Below, piece by piece: positions 1 to 8,251 of a DNA stretch of 64,000 nt (position 1 is its first letter; each line of letters opens with the position of its first letter). Position numbers and translations under genes: made by a program. The DNA comes from an uncultured Gemmatimonadales bacterium. GTDB taxonomy: Bacteria; Gemmatimonadota; Gemmatimonadetes; Palauibacterales; Palauibacteraceae. The notes under the pieces are model-generated. The model was given only the letters and a program-made list of their open reading frames with translations, was not told the origin of the DNA and ran no database searches. The stretch is taken from NCBI GenBank assembly GCA_947259585.1, contig CAMYMV010000010.1, positions 1 through 64,000 of the forward strand, in the 5' to 3' direction.

Positions 1-609
1 ACCCGGATCGTGAACGAGGAGAGCCTGCTTCGGCCCGGCATGAACTCGGATGTCGAGATCGTCATCGGCCGTCGCGAAGAGGCGCTCACGATCGACAACG
101 GCGGCGTGAAGACGCCGGAGGAGGCTCGTCAGCTCGTGGAGGCGTTGGGCCTGGACCCGTCGCTACTCGAGCAGAAAGTCGAGGTTGCGAGCGAGGAGCC
201 GACGGACGGGGAAGACCAGGGCGAGGAACCGGAGGGCGACGACGCGGTGCTTGAACAGCTGCGGTCGATGTCTCAGGAGGAGCGACGCAGCTATTTCCAG
301 GGTCTGGACCCGGGAGAGCGGCAACGGCTCTTCCAGCTGATGCGGGCGGCCAGAGAGCAGCAGGAGCAGGCCGATCGCGCCAATCCGACGCGACCTCGAC
401 CGGCGTTCGTCTTCATGGAAGATGATACCGGCGTGCTTACCCTGAAGCCGGTTACGATCGGCCTCAGCAGCTGGGAGTACACGGAGATTCTGGCCGGCCT
501 CCAGGAAGGCGACGAGGTTCTCGAGGTGCCGCTCTCCCTGGTTCAGCAGCAGGAGCTGCTGCAACGAATACGCTCGCGCTCCGGCGTGCCTGGCGTCCAG
601 CGCAGGTGA
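1..609 (+). CDS. Efflux periplasmic adaptor (MacA/HlyD-like), C-terminal part
   Basis: The reading frame is open from the first base of the window, so this is the 3' end of a longer gene; the GTG at 10 lies inside a typical adaptor stretch (V-N-E-E-S-L-L-R-P-G-M) and is not a start. That stretch is the barrel-sandwich/beta-barrel end of RND/MacA membrane-fusion proteins, and residues near the C-terminus (VFMEDDTG, then ILAGLQEGDEVL) match the membrane-proximal domain. Between them is an acidic, Glu/Gln-rich insert of roughly 70 residues that most family members lack. The protein would span the periplasm and couple an inner-membrane ABC permease to an outer-membrane channel. It is followed after 31 bases by the permease gene, consistent with one operon. 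The family call is firm, the substrate unknown. Confidence 0.8.
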   Translation, partial: TRIVNEESLLRPGMNSDVEIVIGRREEALTIDNGGVKTPEEARQLVEALGLDPSLLEQKVEVASEEPTDGEDQGEEPEGDDAVLEQLRSMSQEERRSYFQGLDPGERQRLFQLMRAAREQQEQADRANPTRPRPAFVFMEDDTGVLTLKPVTIGLSSWEYTEILAGLQEGDEVLEVPLSLVQQQELLQRIRSRSGVPGVQRR

Positions 610-640
610 CGCAGCCCGCTCGGTAGGAGGCCCCCTTACG

Positions 641-1852
641 ATGCTCGTTCTCGAGACCATGCGCGTGGCGCTGCAGGCGATTCGCGTCCACAAGCTCCGC
701 TCCCTGCTGACGATGCTGGGCATCGTGATCGGCGTTTCCGCCGTGATCGCCATGGTCGCACTTGGCGAGGGAGCCCAGCGGGCCGTGCAGGAGCAGATCG
801 CCAGCCTGGGAACCAACGTCCTCACGGTGAGACCGGGCCAGCTCTGGTTCAGGGGCGTGAGGTCGGGAAACACGTCCGAGCTGACGCCGGAGGACGCCGA
901 AGCCGTCTTCACGAGCGCGCCCGCGGTGGTGGGGATCGCACCCGAGATGCGCTCCCAGCTGCAGGTCGAGTCCGGAGCCACGAACGCGAACCTGCGCGTC
1001 GTAGGAACCAGCTCCCGATACGCGGAGATCAACGGGTACGCGGTCGCGCTGGGCCGTTTCTTCGACGATCAGGAGAACGAGGGACGTCGCCGGGTGGCGG
1101 TCCTTGGGGGAGCGATCCCCGCAACCCTCGGCGCGAGCGCCGAGCAACTCGTCGGACAGCAGATCCGGATCCGCAACATCACCTTCGAGGTCGTGGGCGT
1201 GCTCGAGGAGAAGGGCAGTTTCAGCTGGTTCAACTACGACGAGCAGATCTACGTTCCTCTGGAGACCGCTCGGTTCCGCCTCATGGGCACGGACCGCCTC
1301 TCATCGTTCAACGTCGAGGTAGCCGACGGCACGTCCATGTCCTTCGCGATGGGCCAGATCGAGGAGATTCTGCGCCGCCAACACCGCCTTCGCGTCGGGG
1401 ATGAGAACGACTTCTGGATCCAGGACCGCGCCGAGCTCATGGGCACGCAGGAGGAGACGACCCGGACCTTTTCCTTCCTGCTGGCCGGTATCGCCGCCGT
1501 GAGCCTGCTGGTTGGCGGAATCGGGATCATGAACATCATGCTCGTCTCCGTCACCGAGCGCACGCGCGAGATCGGCGTCCGCAAGGCAATGGGAGCAACG
1601 CGGCGAAACGTCCTGATGCAGTTCCTGTTGGAGGCACTCGTTCTCTGCCTGGTCGGCGGACTGCTCGGCATCATCGTCGGCGTGACCGGCTCGAGCCTCC
1701 TCGCGAACCTCGCCAACTGGAACACGGCGGTCTCCGGCGGCGCGATCATGCTCGCCGTTCTCTTCTCCGCCTCGGTCGGCCTCTTCTTCGGGATGTGGCC
1801 GGCCCGGCGAGCCGCGAGGTTGGACCCGATCGTGGCCCTGAGGTACGAATAG
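641..1852 (+). CDS. ABC transporter permease, MacB/FtsX family
   Basis: A 403-residue inner-membrane permease with the MacB layout: one N-terminal membrane helix (LRSLLTMLGIVIGVSAVIAM), a large periplasmic MacB core domain, then three C-terminal helices forming the FtsX domain and the closing motif PARRAARLDPIVALRYE, typical of the family. It has no Walker motifs, so the ATPase must be a separate gene; none is in the window, so it is probably upstream of the adaptor. The family uses ATP hydrolysis in the cytoplasm to drive mechanotransmission through the periplasm, exporting peptides, lipoproteins or macrolides. The substrate cannot be read from the sequence. The next gene starts at GTG overlapping this gene's TAG by one base. 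Confidence 0.9.
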   Translation: MLVLETMRVALQAIRVHKLRSLLTMLGIVIGVSAVIAMVALGEGAQRAVQEQIASLGTNVLTVRPGQLWFRGVRSGNTSELTPEDAEAVFTSAPAVVGIAPEMRSQLQVESGATNANLRVVGTSSRYAEINGYAVALGRFFDDQENEGRRRVAVLGGAIPATLGASAEQLVGQQIRIRNITFEVVGVLEEKGSFSWFNYDEQIYVPLETARFRLMGTDRLSSFNVEVADGTSMSFAMGQIEEILRRQHRLRVGDENDFWIQDRAELMGTQEETTRTFSFLLAGIAAVSLLVGGIGIMNIMLVSVTERTREIGVRKAMGATRRNVLMQFLLEALVLCLVGGLLGIIVGVTGSSLLANLANWNTAVSGGAIMLAVLFSASVGLFFGMWPARRAARLDPIVALRYE

Positions 1853-2379
1853 TGGCCTCCAAGCAGACGGATATCGCGAATCGACCTTCCCTACGGGACC
1901 TCCCGGACGACGCGCGACTCTGGGTCTTCGGCGCCAACCGACCGCTCGCCGCGGAAGAGGCGTCGCGCCTGCACGAGGAGACGGGGCGCTTCCTGGACGG
2001 GTGGGCGGCCCACGGCGAGGAGCTGGCAGCGGCGTTCGACTGGCGTTACGACCGCTTTCTGATCATCGCCCTCGACGAGCGGCAGGCGGCGGCGTCGGGC
2101 TGCTCCATCGACGGGCTGATGGGCCACGTGCGGCAGCTGGAAAGCGAGCTGGGCGTGGAACTCGTGGACGGATCACCCGTCTGGTACCGGGACGATGGGG
2201 AGATCCGCCGCGTGAGCAGGAGAGAGTTCGGGAAGCTGGCAACGAGTGGCGACGTAAGCGGCCGAACCGTGGTCTTCGACCTGACCGTCGGACGGCTGGG
2301 CGAGCTGCGCGCGGGCCGATGGGAGCTACCAGCGAAGTCGAGCTGGCACGGCCAGCTTCTGCCGCACGAGGCCGACTGA
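1852..2379 (+). CDS. Conserved hypothetical protein (often mislabelled 'ABC transporter ATPase')
   Basis: A 175-residue protein starting at a GTG that overlaps the permease stop codon (TAGTG). I chose this start because the longer in-frame reading upstream lies wholly within the permease gene. It resembles a conserved family common in Bacteroidota: an N-terminal LWVFGANRPL strand, a W-x-x-HG element, and FLIIALDE followed by SGCSID and a late W-P/SW element. Database entries often call this family 'ABC transporter ATPase', but no Walker A, signature or Walker B motif is present, so the name is not supported here. It has no signal peptide and no membrane segment. The function is unknown; the one-base overlap suggests co-translation with the efflux permease. 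Confidence 0.7.
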   Translation: MASKQTDIANRPSLRDLPDDARLWVFGANRPLAAEEASRLHEETGRFLDGWAAHGEELAAAFDWRYDRFLIIALDERQAAASGCSIDGLMGHVRQLESELGVELVDGSPVWYRDDGEIRRVSRREFGKLATSGDVSGRTVVFDLTVGRLGELRAGRWELPAKSSWHGQLLPHEAD

Positions 2380-2396
2380 CGTCGGTCTGGTGACCC

Positions 2397-2436
2397 GGCC
2401 CCGAAGGGGCCCTCCGATCCTCCCGTCCGGCCGGAC
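2397..2436. terminator. Convergent-gene hairpins, candidate bidirectional terminator
   Basis: Between two convergent genes lies GGCCCC-GAA-GGGGCC (2397-2411), a perfect six-pair stem with a three-base loop, followed by the 12-base palindrome GTCCGGCCGGAC (2425-2436). No T-run follows on either strand, so termination may need Rho. Confidence 0.45.
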
Positions 2437-2439
2437 CGC

Positions 2440-4809
2440 CTAGCCCAAGCCCAACCCTCCGACCGGAAGCTCCATCTGCGCCGAAGCCCCGCGGCCGGGA
2501 CCGTCCAGGTCGAGATCCGGGCGAATCCCGAGGTGCTCGAGGACGAGGCGATCCTGCGTCGTCAGTATTACCTGCCGCTCCCGCGCGATCGTGCAGAGGA
2601 CATCCCAGATCTCCGCGGCCCGGTCGGCATCGAGGTGGACGAAGGGGTCATCCACGATCAGCGGCAACCGAACGTCCATCCCCGCGAGGAAATCGGCCGC
2701 TCCCATCCGGACCGCGAACAGAGCCACGTGCAGCTCGCCGTAGCTGAGCGGAGGGGAAGCGAGCGCGAGAGGGCGACCGCCGTACATCAGCTGGGCGGAG
2801 TCCAGGTCGTCGGGCGCCACGACGGGGCCCATCTTCCGATCCCCCAACACCGTGAGATGCGCGTCTATGTGACGCAGAAGCCGTTCCTGGTCCGTCTCTC
2901 GAAACTCCTCGTACGCATCCACGAGGAGACCATGCGCACGGCGATACGCACCCGCCTCGCGCCTCGCTTCCGCGAGATGGGTACTCAGGGCCTCGAGCCG
3001 TCCTTCCAGAGCCAACGAGCTCTCCTCGGGTCGTGGAACGGCGAGAGACCTCTCTCGCAGCTCCCGCTCCTCGGCCTCCTTCAAGGTCAACTCCTGCCGC
3101 TTCTTCTCCATCTCGGCATCCGTCTTCCGGAACGCCCTACGCGCATCCTCCGGTAGCTCCTCGACCTCCGACCTCTCGCGCTCCAGCTCCAGTCGCGTGG
3201 GCGCCAGCCTGTCGTTGCGCTCCGATGAGAGCGCGGCATCCAGGGATGAGAGGAGGGCTCGAGCCGCTTCGATTCCGCCTGCCGCATCGTCCTCACCCGA
3301 CTCCTCTCGAACCCGCGCCCCAGCCCGAGATGGAGCCTCTGCCTCCCGGGACGCGAGCGTCCTCTCGGTCCTGAGATGAGCTTCGGCCAGCCGCCGCTCG
3401 GCCTCTGCTGCACGATCCATGGCCGATCGAAACAACGCGAACTCCCGACGCCTCTCCGGGAGGGTATCCGGAGATGTGTCACCAGCGGCCGGCAGGCCGG
3501 CCAGCTTTTCTTCGGCACGCCGCCCGAGCGTCTCGATCTCCGAGTCGATTCGAGTCAGCTCGAGGGTCGCGGAGTCCTCTGCCCCACGACGTCGCATGCC
3601 CCGAAGCCCGCTGATCAGGATCGCTGCTCCGGCCAGGGCGGCGACGAGGCCGAGGAGCCGCGGAGTCCCCTCGCCGACGCCAACGGCCCACGCCCCGGCG
3701 GCCAGCAGCACCCCCCCACCCACCACCAGGCCGCCCGTCCCCCGCGCGGGTTGAGCTCCACCCGCGGCATCCGCGCCCGCATTCCTCGCATCGCGCGCGG
3801 CCCGCACCTCCTCCAGGCGCGGCCACAGCCCCTCCTCCAGCGCCGCGAGCCTCTCCAGATAATCCTCGGGATACGGCTCCGGGTACGGGCGTTTCGCGGT
3901 CTCATCGGCGGCGGATTCCGCCTTCCAGATCGCCTCGCTAAGATCCTTCTGAACGTCCTCGAGCCTCCGGATCCGCTGAAGCGATGCCTCCTCTCGCTCC
4001 TCCAGCACGCGCAGCCGGGAGAGGGCGGCATGCTCGCGCTCCAGACGCCGGACACTCCGGCGCAGCTCGCTCAGCTCGACCTCGATCGTCTCGAGCGCCG
4101 CCAGCAGCGGGGAGCGCTCGGCCTCCGCTCGGCGTGCGGTCGAGATGCCGAACTCGAGCTCATCGAGCTCGGCCGCCAACCGTTCCACCCGCCCCTTCTT
4201 TCGCCTCCGCCGTTCCTCGGCGTTGATCGGTTCCAGGGTGAGCTCGTGGTAGCGGCCGCGAACGCTCTCTCGAGCGGCCTCGACGTCGGCATGCCCTCCG
4301 GCGGCGATACGAAGCAGGTCCTGCGTCAACTCCGTCTCGAGCATGTGCCCCTGCTGGATGCAGGCGGTGCGCTCGTAATCCTCCAAATCCACAAGACCGA
4401 CAATGCTCTGCAGCAGCTCCCGGTACCCCCGCTGGTCCGAGCTCGATGGCGCGGCCGGATTCGCCTCGCCACGGTACAGCTCCTCTCCGCCGGCGGGCCG
4501 GCTGACCACGACGTCGTTCGTCTCGAAATCCCGCTCGACGACCAGACGGCCTTCCTGGTCTTCGAGGAGGAGCACGGCGCGGAAGCTCCCGCCCTTCCAG
4601 GGTCGACGGCGCTCCTGCATGAGGCGCGCCTCGGGCTCCCGACGGTTGAAGCCGAACAGCGTACGCACGACCGCCTCGATGAGGGTGGATTTCCCCGTGC
4701 CGTTCGATCCCACGATCACCGTCGGCTGGTTCTTCCCGGGGAACCTCTGACGACCGTGTAGACACCCGTAATGCAGCTCGACGGACTCGAAGCGAAGATC
4801 TCCGCTCAT
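2440..4809 (-). CDS. Rad50/SbcC-like ATPase of the YhaN type, with membrane segments
   Basis: A 789-residue SMC-like ATPase. Walker A is VGSNGTGKS near residues 33-41. The C-terminal half carries the signature-like SYGEL and Walker B LPLIVDDPFVHLD starting near residue 715, followed by an H-loop-like QVILTTQD. The middle is charged coiled coil broken by two adjacent hydrophobic stretches around residues 355-405 (VVGGGVLLAAGAWAVG and LLGLVAALAGAAILISG). That interruption is characteristic of YhaN rather than SbcC, and there is no CxxC zinc hook. It overlaps the upstream nuclease gene by four bases (ATGA), indicating a translationally coupled ATPase/nuclease pair acting on DNA ends, perhaps at the membrane. 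The function is inferred from the family; the YhaN-type call rests on the membrane segments and the partner gene. Confidence 0.8.
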   Translation of the reverse strand: MSGDLRFESVELHYGCLHGRQRFPGKNQPTVIVGSNGTGKSTLIEAVVRTLFGFNRREPEARLMQERRRPWKGGSFRAVLLLEDQEGRLVVERDFETNDVVVSRPAGGEELYRGEANPAAPSSSDQRGYRELLQSIVGLVDLEDYERTACIQQGHMLETELTQDLLRIAAGGHADVEAARESVRGRYHELTLEPINAEERRRRKKGRVERLAAELDELEFGISTARRAEAERSPLLAALETIEVELSELRRSVRRLEREHAALSRLRVLEEREEASLQRIRRLEDVQKDLSEAIWKAESAADETAKRPYPEPYPEDYLERLAALEEGLWPRLEEVRAARDARNAGADAAGGAQPARGTGGLVVGGGVLLAAGAWAVGVGEGTPRLLGLVAALAGAAILISGLRGMRRRGAEDSATLELTRIDSEIETLGRRAEEKLAGLPAAGDTSPDTLPERRREFALFRSAMDRAAEAERRLAEAHLRTERTLASREAEAPSRAGARVREESGEDDAAGGIEAARALLSSLDAALSSERNDRLAPTRLELERERSEVEELPEDARRAFRKTDAEMEKKRQELTLKEAEERELRERSLAVPRPEESSLALEGRLEALSTHLAEARREAGAYRRAHGLLVDAYEEFRETDQERLLRHIDAHLTVLGDRKMGPVVAPDDLDSAQLMYGGRPLALASPPLSYGELHVALFAVRMGAADFLAGMDVRLPLIVDDPFVHLDADRAAEIWDVLCTIARERQVILTTQDRLVLEHLGIRPDLDLDGPGRGASAQMELPVGGLGLG

Positions 4810-5927
4810 GTCACGCCGAGGCTGCGGAGCGCGATCCGCAGGGCTCGCTCCGCCTCGATCCTCTCCTCGGCATCATCCGCCTCGCCGACCCGACTCAGCC
4901 CGAGCCGGGCGGCGTGGCCCGCGACCGTCGGCTCCTGCGCGATCTCGGCAAGCCGCCTGGACGCGTAGAAGCGGGTGGCATCCTCGACGCGGACGCAGCC
5001 GTAGCGCTCCTCCAGATCGAATCGGACGATCTCGACATCGAGCGGGAAGGCGGGCTCCCCCACCAGCCGAGCCACGGGTATGCTCGCATCGGGAGCTCTC
5101 GCTCTGAGCAGCTCGGCCACAGCGAGCTCGTCGGCACAGGCACCGACATCCACATCTCCCAGACGGATGACCTCGCGCACGCCCGAGCTGACGTGGCGCA
5201 CGCGAGGAGGTGTCCCGCTCTCGAGATCCGCGACCACGTACCCGCGCGGTCCCTCCTCGGAGATGTCGACCGCCGCGAAAGAACCGGCGTAGCAGGCCCG
5301 CATACCGGCTCCGAACTCCTCGGGCGGCCTGAAACGATGGTAATCGCCCAGCGCTACGTAGTCGGCGTCCAGAGCGGCCAGTCCTTCCGTGGGCAAGCTC
5401 AGCGAGGAGGGCTCGCCCCAATGCGGCGCGTCCGGCACCGCCCCGTGGAGCAGCACGACGTGGGGGCCCGGCTTGTCCGCTCTCCTGAACGACGAAAGCG
5501 GGTCGCTCTCGCGCGCGCGATCGTAGGCGAAACCGTAGACGGTCAGGGGTCCGGCCTCCGTGTCGGCAACCGCCGGCTCGGCGAAGATCGGCTCGGTGAA
5601 GATGTGCGCTCCGGGAAGGGCGTTCTCGTAGAGCGACGGATCGAGGGAGATCGAATCGTGGTTGCCGGGCACGGCGAAGATCGGCCGGCCCGCCTCCCGG
5701 AGGCGTCGCGACACCTCCCTGACCGCCGCGACCAGACGCTCATCCGGCTTCGGGCCGTCGAAGAGATCGCCACAGACGGCCACAGCGTGGACCCCATGCT
5801 CCTCGGCCGCCTCCGGAAGTCCTCGGAAAGCTTCCAGCACCTCCTTCCGACGAGTCTCGGCGACGGGCTCGAAGCCCGAGTATGCGGCGCCGAGATGCGC
5901 ATCCGCGAGGTGGAGCAGGCGAATCAC
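4806..5927 (-). CDS. Mre11/SbcD-like metallophosphoesterase (YhaO type)
   Basis: A 373-residue nuclease-family protein starting at GTG. The calcineurin-like metal-binding motifs are in order: LADAH (D9, H11), GDLFDG (53-58), GNHDS (88-92), a later LLHGAV and LGDYHRF. These bind two metals, usually Mn, for 3'-5' exonuclease and endonuclease activity. A C-terminal region of about 150 residues follows the catalytic domain. Its stop overlaps the start of the Rad50-like ATPase gene, the classic partner arrangement for repairing or trimming double-strand DNA ends. The short length and membrane-type ATPase favour YhaO over housekeeping SbcD. About 90 bases separate it from the phosphatidyltransferase gene upstream on this strand. 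Confidence 0.85.
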   Translation of the reverse strand: MIRLLHLADAHLGAAYSGFEPVAETRRKEVLEAFRGLPEAAEEHGVHAVAVCGDLFDGPKPDERLVAAVREVSRRLREAGRPIFAVPGNHDSISLDPSLYENALPGAHIFTEPIFAEPAVADTEAGPLTVYGFAYDRARESDPLSSFRRADKPGPHVVLLHGAVPDAPHWGEPSSLSLPTEGLAALDADYVALGDYHRFRPPEEFGAGMRACYAGSFAAVDISEEGPRGYVVADLESGTPPRVRHVSSGVREVIRLGDVDVGACADELAVAELLRARAPDASIPVARLVGEPAFPLDVEIVRFDLEERYGCVRVEDATRFYASRRLAEIAQEPTVAGHAARLGLSRVGEADDAEERIEAERALRIALRSLGVT

Positions 5928-6020
5928 GATCGGATCCTCAGGACGCGCCGGCCCTGCCCGCGTGACCTGCCGGGTCTCGCCTGTCGAAGAGCGCCCAGCT
6001 CAGCCACTTGGTCGTGGCTG

Positions 6021-6566
6021 TCACTCCTTTTCGAGCCGCGAGAGCTGCTCCTGCTTGATGAGATACACGCCATAATCGATGATCGCGTACACCGATGTGA
6101 TCCCGACGGCCAGGATGAAGAGCAGCACCAGGCCCGGCCGGAAGATGAGCGCCAGGAGAGTGAGGAACTGGAAGAAGGTCGTCACCTTCCCGGGCATTCG
6201 GGAGCGCGGATGCATGTCGCGTCCCACCAGTCGGCTGACCAGATACGAGCCGCCGGTGAAGATGTCGCGCAAGATGAGGATCACGAAGCCGGCCCAGTCC
6301 AGACGTCCGGACGGAAGGAACGAGACCACGCCCAGCAACACGAAGATCTTGTCGCAGAAAGGATCGAGCAGGATTCCGACCTCGGAAGTCGTGCGGCTGA
6401 CGCGAGCTATCACGCCGTCGAGCAAATCCGTCAGCGAGCCAACAAGGACGATGATGGCGAGCGCCTTCGGGTCGTTCGTGACCAGGAACATGACGCCCAG
6501 AGGGATGCGACTGAGCGAGAGGAGGTTCGAGACCGTCAAGAAACCCGGATCGTGCTTCTCGGGCAC
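6021..6566 (-). CDS. CDP-alcohol phosphatidyltransferase (PgsA-like)
   Basis: A 181-residue integral membrane enzyme. It contains the complete family signature DG-x2-AR-x8-G-x3-D-x3-D in the stretch from DGVIAR to PFCDK, whose aspartates bind the metal and the CDP-alcohol. The start is taken as GTG at 6566, just before VPEKHDPGFLTVSNLLSL, because that matches the usual short N-terminus; the frame stays open upstream into the neighbouring epimerase gene but reads as low-complexity shadow there. Four to six hydrophobic helices follow. Most likely it makes phosphatidylglycerophosphate from CDP-diacylglycerol and glycerol-3-phosphate, but cardiolipin or other head-group transfer cannot be excluded from the motif alone. 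Confidence 0.82.
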   Translation of the reverse strand: MPEKHDPGFLTVSNLLSLSRIPLGVMFLVTNDPKALAIIVLVGSLTDLLDGVIARVSRTTSEVGILLDPFCDKIFVLLGVVSFLPSGRLDWAGFVILILRDIFTGGSYLVSRLVGRDMHPRSRMPGKVTTFFQFLTLLALIFRPGLVLLFILAVGITSVYAIIDYGVYLIKQEQLSRLEKE

Positions 6567-6610
6567 GGCAGCACCACGATCCCGGCGCTGAGGCGAGCTT
6601 CCCGGCCCGC

Positions 6611-7615
6611 TCAAAGGTAATCCCTGACGGCGACCCGGAACGGCAACGGCTCGAGATTGAAGACCGAGCGGAGCGGGTTCATCCGTTTCTTCAGGACGCT
6701 GGCACCCCTGAACATCGCCAGCTGGTCCGGCGTGATCGGCTGCGGGAGTCCGAGCCGGGCCGCCACCCAAAGGGCTTGCGTGCTCATGGTCCGCGGCAGC
6801 TTCACGACGGGACGCCGAACCCCGATGGCCCGGGCGACGATCCGGACCATCTTGGCGAACTCCAACCGCTCGGGCCCGGCGATCTCGAAGGTGCGTGCGG
6901 ACAGGTCGGGGCGTTCCGCAGCTTGCACGAGCGCGTCGGCGATGTCCTCGATGGCCACAGGCTGGAGTCTGGAGCGACTGAAGCCGAGGACGGGAAACAC
7001 CGGCAGGCGTCGCAGCAAGTCCACGATCGCGGTCGTAAAGTGGTCACCCGGCCCGTACACGATCGACGGTCGAAAGATGACGAAATCGATCCCCGAATCG
7101 CGTATCCGCCGCTCCGCTTCGTACTTGGTGCTGAAGTACGGACCACCGCTCGTCGAGGCGCCCAGCGTGCTGACGAACACCAGACGGTCCACACCTGCTC
7201 GCTGCGCTTCGAGCATGAGATTGCCGGTGCCATCGACATGCACGTCCTCGTAGCTTTGTTCTCGATCGGGCCAGGCGGTTCCCACCAAGTCGACGATAAC
7301 GTCGCAGCCTTCGGCGACGCCGTGGAGCGAGCCCTCGTTCCTCACATCCGCTGGCCACCACTCCACGTCACCGCCCCAGTCGACTCTCGGCGGCCTGCGC
7401 GCGAGCGCCCGCAACTGGTGGCCACGGCCCAGGAGCCGGCGCACGAGGTGCTGGCCCATGAAACCCGTGGCACCCGCCACGAGAACCCTGCGGGGCTGGC
7501 CGAAACCCGCGAGCAATGGCTCAGGAGCCTGCTCGGTCCGTCGCTCCCTGGTCGCGGCCGGGCCCCATGCGAATAGCGGGCCCGTGATGGGACCCGCGTC
7601 CGGCTTGTAGGTCAC
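6611..7615 (-). CDS. NAD(P)-binding SDR/epimerase family protein (NDUFA9-like)
   Basis: An atypical short-chain dehydrogenase of 334 residues. The nucleotide-binding GATGFMG motif is at residues 48-54, and a Y-x-x-x-K pair sits in YFSTKYEAER, followed by FRPSIVYGPGD. The pattern matches the complex-I 39-kDa (NDUFA9)-like atypical SDRs, which often bind NADPH tightly without clear catalysis. The start is placed at GTG 7615 because the same frame extended further upstream only overlaps the real ssb gene. It lies between ssb and the phosphatidyltransferase on one strand. A role in quinone/respiratory assembly or in lipid or sugar modification is possible but not shown by the sequence. Confidence 0.8.
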   Translation of the reverse strand: MTYKPDAGPITGPLFAWGPAATRERRTEQAPEPLLAGFGQPRRVLVAGATGFMGQHLVRRLLGRGHQLRALARRPPRVDWGGDVEWWPADVRNEGSLHGVAEGCDVIVDLVGTAWPDREQSYEDVHVDGTGNLMLEAQRAGVDRLVFVSTLGASTSGGPYFSTKYEAERRIRDSGIDFVIFRPSIVYGPGDHFTTAIVDLLRRLPVFPVLGFSRSRLQPVAIEDIADALVQAAERPDLSARTFEIAGPERLEFAKMVRIVARAIGVRRPVVKLPRTMSTQALWVAARLGLPQPITPDQLAMFRGASVLKKRMNPLRSVFNLEPLPFRVAVRDYL

Positions 7616-7698
7616 AAAGCAAGAAGATCTGAGTCGCCCTATACCGGCGCAACCGAGCAGAGATGCCTGCAGGTTGGGCTCGGGGCTGCCCGCGGCAT

Positions 7699-8079
7699 CT
7701 AGAGGAGGGCCGGGACCTCCTCTTCCTCCGTCGGCGTGAGCGAGTCGGCGTTCGCACCGTCGAGCATCACGAACTCCTGAACGATGATATCCGTGGTCGG
7801 AATCGTGACTCCGTCCCGCTCGTAGGATCCGTACTCGACGCGGCCTTCCACGTAGAGCCGGCTGCCTCTTTGCACGAAGCGCTCGGCGATGTCGCAGGCC
7901 TTGCCCCAGAAGGTGAGGCGGTGCCAATCGGTCTTCCGCTGCTCCTCGCCGTTCTGGCGGAAGAAGCGGTCGGTGGCCAGCGAGAGGTGAGCCACCGGCG
8001 TGCCGCTGCTCGTCTGGCGCACATCCGGATCGGAGCCGGCGTTGCCAACGAGAATGATCCGGTTGATCGATCGAGCCAT
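7699..8079 (-). CDS. ssb: Single-stranded DNA-binding protein
   Basis: A 126-residue SSB with a full OB fold: N-terminal MARSINRIILVGNAG, the LATDRFFR and DWHRLTFWGKACD segments, and GSRLYVEGRVEY, all standard for bacterial SSB. It binds single-stranded DNA in replication, recombination and repair. The strong Shine-Dalgarno GAGGAGGAG just before ATG fixes the start. The linker is very short, and the C-terminus is EEEEVPALL instead of the usual acidic tip ending in Pro-Phe (for example DDDIPF), which recruits partner proteins. It may therefore interact differently, or a second SSB may exist elsewhere in the genome. The leader contains a stable hairpin (8108-8126). Confidence 0.93.
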   Translation of the reverse strand: MARSINRIILVGNAGSDPDVRQTSSGTPVAHLSLATDRFFRQNGEEQRKTDWHRLTFWGKACDIAERFVQRGSRLYVEGRVEYGSYERDGVTIPTTDIIVQEFVMLDGANADSLTPTEEEEVPALL

Positions 8080-8107
8080 CGTACTCCTCCTCGTTCAACT
8101 GAGCGCG

Positions 8108-8126
8108 GAGGCCCCGGATGGGCCTC
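8108..8126. promoter_or_regulatory. Hairpin in the ssb leader
   Basis: GAGGCCC-CGGAT-GGGCCTC forms a perfect seven-pair stem 29-47 bases upstream of the ssb start. It is too far from the ribosome site to occlude it directly. It could stabilise the leader or act as an attenuator. Confidence 0.3.
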
Positions 8127-8173
8127 TCCTCGGCGTTCAGTATGAGGGTCTCGACGATCCCGCCTACCCTTCA

Positions 8174-8197
8174 TGTGCCAGATCAAGATCTGGCACA
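8174..8197. promoter_or_regulatory. Perfect inverted repeat between divergent ssb and MCE genes
   Basis: Two 11-base arms, TGTGCCAGATC and GATCTGGCACA, are separated by AA. The repeat lies about midway between the divergent starts at 8079 and 8252. There is no T-run and no gene end nearby, so an operator for a dimeric repressor is more likely than a terminator. The regulator is unknown. Confidence 0.45.
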
Positions 8198-8251
8198 CTA
8201 CAGCTGTATGGGGGGTTTGCCTGAGCCGATGCTTTGCCTCAAGATCGAGGC

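Noticed and set aside
3376..4761. Long open frame antisense to the Rad50-like gene
   Set aside because: It is the shadow of a GC-rich gene: Arg/Leu/Pro-rich, no motif, and fully inside a well-supported gene.
4914..6620. 568-codon plus-strand frame across the Mre11-like and phosphatidyltransferase genes
   Set aside because: Antisense to two recognised enzymes, with no coherent domain.
7700..8098. N-terminal extension of the SDR gene across ssb
   Set aside because: It reads in another frame through the conserved ssb gene and has shadow composition, so the SDR start is set at 7615.
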